In this document: positions 13,276 through 17,831 of the stretch, one piece after another
Numbering within the stretch: position 1 is the first letter of the stretch
Layout of the letters: each line of letters opens with the position of its first letter
Assembly (NCBI GenBank): GCA_037968835.1
Contig: JBBKWG010000180.1
Coordinates: 1-17,831 of the forward strand
DNA from: JBBKWG01 sp037968835
Lineage (GTDB): Bacteria; Pseudomonadota; Alphaproteobacteria; Rhodobacterales; Rhodobacteraceae
DNA length: 17,831 nt
Direction: 5' to 3'
Notes under the pieces: model-generated
Seen by the model: the letters and a program-made list of their open reading frames with translations, nothing else
What the model was told of the DNA's origin: nothing
The model's database searches: none
Program-made: the position numbers and the translations under genes

Positions 13276-14100
13276 ATGGCTGACAACGACAAAATCACCG
13301 ACGCCGAGAGCGACCCGAAGGTCAGCACTCTGAGCGATCTGCCCGATGAGATCCCGAACGAACTGCCTCTGGAGACAGCGGTTATTAACCGTCATGCGAT
13401 CATCGAGAAAAGCCCGACCCTTCTTCTCATTTTCTCTTTTCTCGTCGTGACCATCGGTGGGATCGTCGAAATCGCGCCGTTGTTCTATCTCGAGAACACG
13501 ATTGAAAAAGTCGAAGGCATGCGCCCCTATTCCCCGCTGGAGTTGACGGGTCGCGATATTTACGTCCGCGAGGGTTGCTACGTTTGCCACAGTCAGATGA
13601 TCCGTCCGATGCGCGACGAGGTCGAACGCTACGGGCACTATTCGCTGGCTGCAGAGTCGATGTACGACCATCCGTTCCAGTGGGGCTCGAAGCGGACTGG
13701 TCCGGATGTGGCGCGAATTGGCGGACGGTATTCGGATGCCTGGCATGTCGATCACTTGAACGATCCGCAATCGGTCGTCCCGGAATCGATCATGCCCAAA
13801 TATTCGTTTCTTGGTCGCACCCGGATAACCGGCGAGCATGTCGCAGAGCTGATGGAGACGCATCGGCTGGTCGGCGTTCCTTACAGCGATGAAATGATCG
13901 AGGAGGCTCGCGCTGACTTCCGCGCGCAGGCCGACCCCGATTCCGATTGGGATGCACTGGTGGAGCGGTATCCCGGAGCGGTCGTCAGCAATTTCGACAT
14001 GAACCCGGAGGTCACCGAAATGGACGCGTTGGTGGCCTATCTCCAGATGCTGGGAACGCTGGTCGATTTCTCGACCTTCACACCAGACGCAAGCCGATAG
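13276..14100 (+). CDS. ccoO: cbb3-type cytochrome c oxidase subunit II (mono-haem cytochrome c)
   Basis: A membrane-anchored periplasmic c-type cytochrome that passes electrons from CcoP to the CcoN active site. The 274-residue protein has one N-terminal membrane helix (about 47-70, SPTLLLIFSFLVVTIGGIVE), the haem site CYVCH at 101-105 and the methionine ligand in SIMPKY (173). The segments SQMIRPMRDEVERYGHYSLA and GPDVARIGGRYSDAWH are family hallmarks. It starts 14 nt after ccoN, with GAAGG about 11 nt before the ATG. About 35 acidic residues (MADNDKITDAESDPKVSTLS onward) precede the usual family start RHAIIEK and would lie in the cytoplasm. No alternative start codon lies closer to the helix, so this extension appears real. 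Confidence 0.97.
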   Translation: MADNDKITDAESDPKVSTLSDLPDEIPNELPLETAVINRHAIIEKSPTLLLIFSFLVVTIGGIVEIAPLFYLENTIEKVEGMRPYSPLELTGRDIYVREGCYVCHSQMIRPMRDEVERYGHYSLAAESMYDHPFQWGSKRTGPDVARIGGRYSDAWHVDHLNDPQSVVPESIMPKYSFLGRTRITGEHVAELMETHRLVGVPYSDEMIEEARADFRAQADPDSDWDALVERYPGAVVSNFDMNPEVTEMDALVAYLQMLGTLVDFSTFTPDASR

Positions 14101-14112
14101 GGGAAAAGACAC

Positions 14113-14340
14113 ATGGAAACCTATACGTTCCTGCGACAACTTGCAGATAGCTGGGTCCTGCTTGCGCTGACGGTTTTTTTCCTCGGCATCATCGTTTGGG
14201 CATTTCGACCGGGAAGCCGGGAAACGCACCGCGAAACCGCCGATATACCGTTCCGAAATGACACTATTCCTGCGGTCGAGAATGCACAGGATGCGCCGGA
14301 AAACACCGCTTCAACATCTGATCCGGAGACTCGGTCATGA
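14113..14340 (+). CDS. ccoQ: cbb3-type cytochrome c oxidase subunit IV (CcoQ/FixQ)
   Basis: A 75-residue single-span membrane protein that stabilises the cbb3 complex and helps attach CcoP. It opens METYTFLRQLADSW, has one hydrophobic helix (VLLALTVFFLGIIVWAF, about 16-32), and ends in a polar cytoplasmic tail, as in FixQ. It lies 12 nt after ccoO with AGGGGA upstream of the ATG, and its stop overlaps the ccoP start (ATGA). The tail is somewhat longer than in the shortest homologues (about 50-60 residues). Position between ccoO and ccoP makes the call secure despite low conservation. Confidence 0.93.
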   Translation: METYTFLRQLADSWVLLALTVFFLGIIVWAFRPGSRETHRETADIPFRNDTIPAVENAQDAPENTASTSDPETRS

Positions 14341-15200
14341 GCAAAAAAGAGATCGACGAAGAAACCGGGATCGAAACTACTGGTCACGATTGGGACGGTA
14401 TCAAGGAACTGAACAATCCCTTGCCGCGATGGTGGCTCTGGACCTTTTACGCAACGATAGTCTGGGGCGTGATCTATTCGATAGCATATCCCGCATGGCC
14501 GATGATCAGCGGTGCAACAGCCGGGTTTCTCGGGTATTCCACTCGCGCCGAGGTTTCGGAAGAAATCGCGCGCTTTGAGGCGCAGAATAGCGAATTGCGC
14601 AGTGCTTTGGCGGACGTGGAACTGGCAAGCCTTTCGGAGAACGCGGAACTGTACCGCTTCGCGTCAGCCGGGGGTGCCGCGGTTTTCCGCAGCTACTGCT
14701 CGCAATGTCATGGATCGGGCGCGGCGGGAGCAAAGGGATATCCCAACCTGCTGGACGACAATTGGCTCTGGGGCGGCTCCATCGACGAAATCGCCTATTC
14801 GATCCGCCACGGTATTCGCAACGAGACCGATCCTGACGCTCGCTGGAGCGAAATGCCCGCGTTCGGTGAAATTCTCGAAGACGAAGAGATCGCCGGTGTC
14901 GTGCAATATGTCCTGTCGGTTTCCGGCCAGGACCACGATGCAACGCTTGCCGAACAGGGCGATGGTGTCTTTGAAGACCAATGTGCGGCCTGTCACGGTG
15001 AAACAGGTCTGGGCGATCGGGAACTCGGCGCGCCAAATCTGACCGATGCCATATGGCTTTATGGCGGAGACGAAGCGGCGCTGACCGAGACCGTGACCAA
15101 CTCGCGCTTCGGTGTGATGCCGGCGTGGGGCGCAAGGATCGGACCAGCGGAAGTCAATGCCGTCGCTGCGTATGTCCACCAACTTGGAGGCGGCGAATAG
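14337..15200 (+). CDS. ccoP: cbb3-type cytochrome c oxidase subunit III (di-haem cytochrome c)
   Basis: A membrane-anchored periplasmic cytochrome that takes electrons from soluble cytochrome c or the bc1 complex and hands them to CcoO. The 287-residue protein carries a short cytoplasmic tail with the family motif HDWDGIKELNNPLPRWW, one membrane helix (about 33-55) and two haem sites, CSQCH (121-125) and CAACH (216-220). Likely methionine ligands are Met173 (EMPAF) and Met261 (VMPAW). The length is typical. ATG 14337 overlaps the ccoQ stop, with GGAG 8 nt before it. It ends the ccoNOQP unit; a 174-nt gap with an FNR box follows. Confidence 0.97.
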   Translation: MSKKEIDEETGIETTGHDWDGIKELNNPLPRWWLWTFYATIVWGVIYSIAYPAWPMISGATAGFLGYSTRAEVSEEIARFEAQNSELRSALADVELASLSENAELYRFASAGGAAVFRSYCSQCHGSGAAGAKGYPNLLDDNWLWGGSIDEIAYSIRHGIRNETDPDARWSEMPAFGEILEDEEIAGVVQYVLSVSGQDHDATLAEQGDGVFEDQCAACHGETGLGDRELGAPNLTDAIWLYGGDEAALTETVTNSRFGVMPAWGARIGPAEVNAVAAYVHQLGGGE

Positions 15201-15301
15201 CAGCGACATGAAATTCGACGCGGCTTCGGCCGTTGCCGAATGCCCCGGCCCGCGGACCTGTTCGCACTTTTCCCCGGGTCGGGGATCCTTCGGGCGAAAG
15301 G

Positions 15302-15315
15302 TTGATCTGGGTCAA
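15302..15315 (+). promoter_or_regulatory. FNR box 3 upstream of ccoG
   Basis: TTGATctggGTCAA matches the TTGAY-N4-RTCAA consensus fully. Centred at 15308.5, it predicts a class II transcript start near 15350, shortly before the ccoG ATG at 15375. This indicates that ccoGHI has its own oxygen-responsive promoter and does not depend only on read-through from ccoNOQP. Confidence 0.85.
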
Positions 15316-15374
15316 CGTCGCGTGTTGGTCGCTCACCTATGCCTACACCTGCGAACAGGTCCGGAATATTCCAA

Positions 15375-16925
15375 ATGAGCTCGACTAAGGCATCCCCTCT
15401 CTTTGCTCCGCAGGAGCCTATTTTCCCGCGTCGGGTCAGCGGCTACTTTCGGACATTCAAATGGTGGGTAATGGGCTTCACCCTTGGCATCTATTATTTG
15501 ACGCCGTGGATCAGATGGGACCGGGGGCCGTCGCTTCCGGATCAGGCTGTTCTGGTCGATTTGGCCGGGCGCAGGTTCTACTTTTTCTGGATCGAGATCT
15601 GGCCGCACGAGTTCTATTTCGTCGCCGGTCTCCTGATAATGGCTGGGCTTGGCCTGTTCCTTTTCACATCTGCGCTAGGCCGCGTGTGGTGCGGCTATAC
15701 CTGTCCGCAGACAGTTTGGACGGACTTGTTTTTGCTGGTCGAGAGGTGGATCGAAGGTGACCGGAACGCCCGTGTCCGGCTTTGGAAAGCGAAATGGGAC
15801 GGACGGAAGTGGCGCCTGCGGGCGACGAAGTGGGTCATTTGGCTTCTGATCGCGATCGCCACCGGCGGTGCGTGGGTTTTTTACTTCACGGATGCACCCA
15901 CTCTGGCCAGAGATCTGGTCACTTTTGACGCTCATCCGGTTGCCTATGCGACCATCGCGATCCTGACCGCTACGACATTCGTGTTCGGGGGTTTTATGCG
16001 CGAGCAAGTCTGCATTTACATGTGCCCCTGGCCGCGCATCCAAGGCGCGATGATGGATGACGATACGCTTACCGTTGCGTATCGCGAATGGCGGGGTGAA
16101 CCGCGCGGTAAGGGCAACGTGCGCCGCCGCTCGATGGCCGAGGCAGCCGTTGCGGAGCAGGAAGCGCAGGCAGCAGGGTCAGGCGCGGCGCGATACCCGG
16201 CGACGCCATATCCCGGAAAGGCTCCGAGGACAGGTGTTGTCGGTGACGCAAACGCTGCGGATCCCGGTGATTGCATCGACTGCATGGCATGCGTGAATGT
16301 CTGTCCGATGGGCATCGACATCCGCGACGGACAGCAGATGGAATGCATTACTTGTGCGCTTTGTATTGACGCCTGCGACGATGTCATGGCGAAGATCGGC
16401 AAGCCACGCGGTCTGATCGACTATCTCGCGCTCTCGGACGAACCACGCGAGCGCGCCGGTGCAACGCCGCGTCCGATCTGGCACCATGTTCTTCGCCCAA
16501 GAACGCTGCTTTACACGTTTCTCTGGTCGCTTGTCGGCGTGGGACTGATTTTCGCGTTGTTCATTCGCGGCGAAGTTGACCTGACCGTCGAGCCGGTTCG
16601 CAATCCGACTTTCATAACTCTTTCGGACGGTGCCGTGCGCAACACGTATCTTTTCCGGCTGCGCAACAAACAGGGTGAAGCACGTGATTTCCGCTTGTCG
16701 CTCACCTCGGATTCCGTCCTGAGCATTGATCTCGAAGGATCAGACGATAACGTCGTCTCTGTTCCCGCCGACAAATCCGACCAGCAAAGGGTATACGTCA
16801 CATCGCGCGCACAGGACCCTGCGGCCACCGAAGCGCGAACCGAACTGCGGTTCTGGGTCGAGGATGTCGAGAGCGGAGAACGCGCATACCGCGACAGCAC
16901 TTTCAACGGAAAGGCAAGTCAATGA
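15375..16925 (+). CDS. ccoG: cbb3 oxidase assembly iron-sulfur protein CcoG (FixG/RdxA)
   Basis: A 516-residue inner-membrane protein with about five membrane segments. It is needed for cbb3 biogenesis, where it is thought to reduce Cu(II) for insertion at CuB. The membrane part has CGYTCPQTVWTD (106-117) and QVCIYMCPWPRIQGAMMDDD (211-230). The cytoplasmic domain has two ferredoxin-type 4Fe-4S sets, Cys300/303/306/310 and Cys324/327/330/334, followed by the periplasmic C-terminal domain. Between GEPRGKG (about 241-247) and the first cluster lies an Ala-rich, charged insert of some 45 residues, longer than the short linker I recall in relatives. ATG 15375 is chosen over the in-frame ATG at 15339 because the FNR-box geometry puts the transcript start downstream of the latter. 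It overlaps ccoH by ATGA. Confidence 0.95.
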   Translation: MSSTKASPLFAPQEPIFPRRVSGYFRTFKWWVMGFTLGIYYLTPWIRWDRGPSLPDQAVLVDLAGRRFYFFWIEIWPHEFYFVAGLLIMAGLGLFLFTSALGRVWCGYTCPQTVWTDLFLLVERWIEGDRNARVRLWKAKWDGRKWRLRATKWVIWLLIAIATGGAWVFYFTDAPTLARDLVTFDAHPVAYATIAILTATTFVFGGFMREQVCIYMCPWPRIQGAMMDDDTLTVAYREWRGEPRGKGNVRRRSMAEAAVAEQEAQAAGSGAARYPATPYPGKAPRTGVVGDANAADPGDCIDCMACVNVCPMGIDIRDGQQMECITCALCIDACDDVMAKIGKPRGLIDYLALSDEPRERAGATPRPIWHHVLRPRTLLYTFLWSLVGVGLIFALFIRGEVDLTVEPVRNPTFITLSDGAVRNTYLFRLRNKQGEARDFRLSLTSDSVLSIDLEGSDDNVVSVPADKSDQQRVYVTSRAQDPAATEARTELRFWVEDVESGERAYRDSTFNGKASQ

Positions 16926-17386
16926 ACAAGACCAAGGGAACTCCGCTTACCGGGCGCAAGGTGGCTCTGATGATGTGCAGTGCATTCGCTGTTATCATTG
17001 GCGTTAATCTGACGCTGGCCTACAAAGCCGTGGCGACTTTCCCCGGACTTGAAGTGAAGAATTCCTACGTCGCGAGCCAGCATTTTGATGCCGACCGCGC
17101 GGCGCAGCGGGCCCTGGGCTGGAAAGTCTCCGCACGGATCGAAGGCGAAGACCTGCGCCTTGTCATACTTGAACGTGGGGAAGCCATTGCGCCAACTATC
17201 GTATCCGCAACCTTCGGGCGGGCAACGCATGTTGCCGAGGATCAGTCACCGACGTTTCGATTTGACGGCAGCGGGTATGTCGCTCCCGTGGTCGCAGGTT
17301 CTGGGAACTGGAATTTGCGCCTTGTCGCGCAGGCAGATGATGGCAGTCTTTTCCGGCAGCGCATTATCGTGGAGACAAACAGGTGA
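16922..17386 (+). CDS. ccoH: cbb3 oxidase assembly protein CcoH (FixH)
   Basis: A 154-residue single-span membrane protein required for stable assembly of cbb3 oxidase. It has a short cytoplasmic N-terminus (MNKTKGTPLTGRKV), one helix (about 15-36) and a periplasmic domain. The family pattern NLTLAYKAVATFPGLEVKNS followed by SYVASQHFD and a tryptophan is seen at 29-67, and the ending SLFRQRIIV is also typical of FixH. Its start overlaps the ccoG stop and its stop overlaps the GTG start of ccoI, so ccoGHI are tightly coupled. Confidence 0.93.
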   Translation: MNKTKGTPLTGRKVALMMCSAFAVIIGVNLTLAYKAVATFPGLEVKNSYVASQHFDADRAAQRALGWKVSARIEGEDLRLVILERGEAIAPTIVSATFGRATHVAEDQSPTFRFDGSGYVAPVVAGSGNWNLRLVAQADDGSLFRQRIIVETNR

Positions 17387-17831
17387 CCGAGGCCAGTGCG
17401 TTTTCGGCGAGTTCGGCCAACAGCTTGGCGCCACGGGTCAATGGGATCGCTCGCCGGGAAAGCGAAGTCGCGCATATCGTGCTTTCACTGCCGGACATCC
17501 ATTGCGCGGGCTGCATCGGTACGGTTGAGCGGGTTTTGAACAATCTGCCGGGTGTCCGCTCGGCGCGTGTCAACCTCAGCCGAAAACGGGTCAGCATCGA
17601 CGCCCCGGGACTATCGGTGGAACCTGTGATCTCGGCGCTTGGTGCGGCGGGTTATGTGGCCCACGAACTCGACACTGCGACACTTGGCGTAAGCGACATC
17701 GACGAAAAGGGCCGCGAATTGCTGGTGCGCGTTGCCGTCGCGGGTTTTGCGATGATGAACGTCATGTTGTTTTCCGTCGCCGTCTGGTCGGGCGCATCCG
17801 AAGCGACGCGGATCATGTTCCATTGGATCTC
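17383..17831 (+). CDS. ccoI: Copper-translocating P-type ATPase CcoI (FixI), N-terminal part (partial)
   Basis: A frame beginning with GTG at 17383, overlapping the ccoH stop as GTGA, runs off the window after 149 codons. It encodes a heavy-metal-associated domain of about 65 residues: HIVLSLPDIHCAGCIGTVER with the CAGC copper-binding site, LNNLPGVRSARVNLSRKRVS and ISALGAAGYVAHE. The first membrane segments follow (LLVRVAVAGFAMMNVMLFSV). GFAMMNVM is characteristic of CcoI-type P1B ATPases, which export copper needed to build the CuB centre of cbb3. The gene order ccoG-ccoH-ccoI is diagnostic. The catalytic DKTGT and CPC motifs lie beyond the end, so the rest of the protein cannot be checked. 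Confidence 0.93.
   Translation, partial: MTEASAFSASSANSLAPRVNGIARRESEVAHIVLSLPDIHCAGCIGTVERVLNNLPGVRSARVNLSRKRVSIDAPGLSVEPVISALGAAGYVAHELDTATLGVSDIDEKGRELLVRVAVAGFAMMNVMLFSVAVWSGASEATRIMFHWI

Noticed and set aside
13018..14229. A 403-codon open frame on the minus strand opposite the end of ccoN, ccoO and the start of ccoQ
   Set aside because: It is antisense to secure cbb3 subunit genes with haem motifs, has no family resemblance and a composition typical of high-GC antisense frames.
15339..15374. The upstream ATG at 15339 as the ccoG start
   Set aside because: It would precede or coincide with the transcript start predicted from the FNR box, and the family N-terminus is satisfied by the ATG at 15375.

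Overview
The window looks like chromosome from an alphaproteobacterium, most likely of the Rhodobacterales (Roseobacter group). The evidence is the moderately high GC content, the order fnrL – universal stress protein – ccoNOQP – ccoGHI, an FNR-type regulator with the FnrL cysteine spacing, and several typical roseobacter families. This is inferred from gene content; no rRNA or other phylogenetic marker is present.

Left end (1-2030). The tail of a Gfo/Idh/MocA-type oxidoreductase overlaps by an ATGA junction the ATPase gene of a MalK/UgpC-type sugar ABC importer. After these comes an isolated C-terminal piece of an outer-membrane beta-barrel protein (BamA/Omp85-like), which I read as a gene remnant. 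A strong inverted repeat then separates it from a convergent small glycine-zipper lipoprotein gene that starts with GTG.

Middle (2251-7724). A minus-strand nitrate/sulfonate/taurine-type (SsuABC/TauABC-like) import system consists of a binding protein, two different permeases and one ATPase. Upstream lies a GntR/FadR-type repressor gene, and divergent from it a fumarylacetoacetate-hydrolase-family enzyme resembling fumarylpyruvate hydrolase. A 26-bp near-palindrome in the divergent intergenic region is a good candidate operator. The cluster reads as a regulated uptake-and-catabolism unit for an unidentified small, perhaps aromatic-derived, acid. A SnoaL-like (NTF2-fold) gene follows, preceded by a 15-bp inverted repeat that reaches its ribosome binding site and overlaps an ECF-sigma-like promoter pattern.

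Accessory genes (7786-9594). A PAP2-family membrane phosphatase and a class I SAM-dependent methyltransferase lie on the minus strand. Their roles are not evident from context.

Right end (9900-17831). This is the low-oxygen respiration module. FnrL (4Fe-4S oxygen sensor) converges on a tandem-domain universal stress protein. Two FNR boxes lie between that gene and the divergent ccoNOQP operon for cbb3 cytochrome c oxidase. A third, consensus FNR box precedes ccoGHI, the assembly operon (Fe-S/copper factor, FixH, copper P-type ATPase), and ccoI runs off the window. The inferred logic is that loss of oxygen activates FnrL, which switches on the high-affinity oxidase, its assembly factors and probably the stress protein.

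I see no tRNA, rRNA, CRISPR array, insertion sequence or phage gene. The cbb3 module is well known. The less ordinary material is the orphan-substrate ABC/GntR/hydrolase cluster, the barrel remnant, the hairpin/promoter ahead of the SnoaL-like gene, and two lineage-type insertions in CcoO and CcoG.
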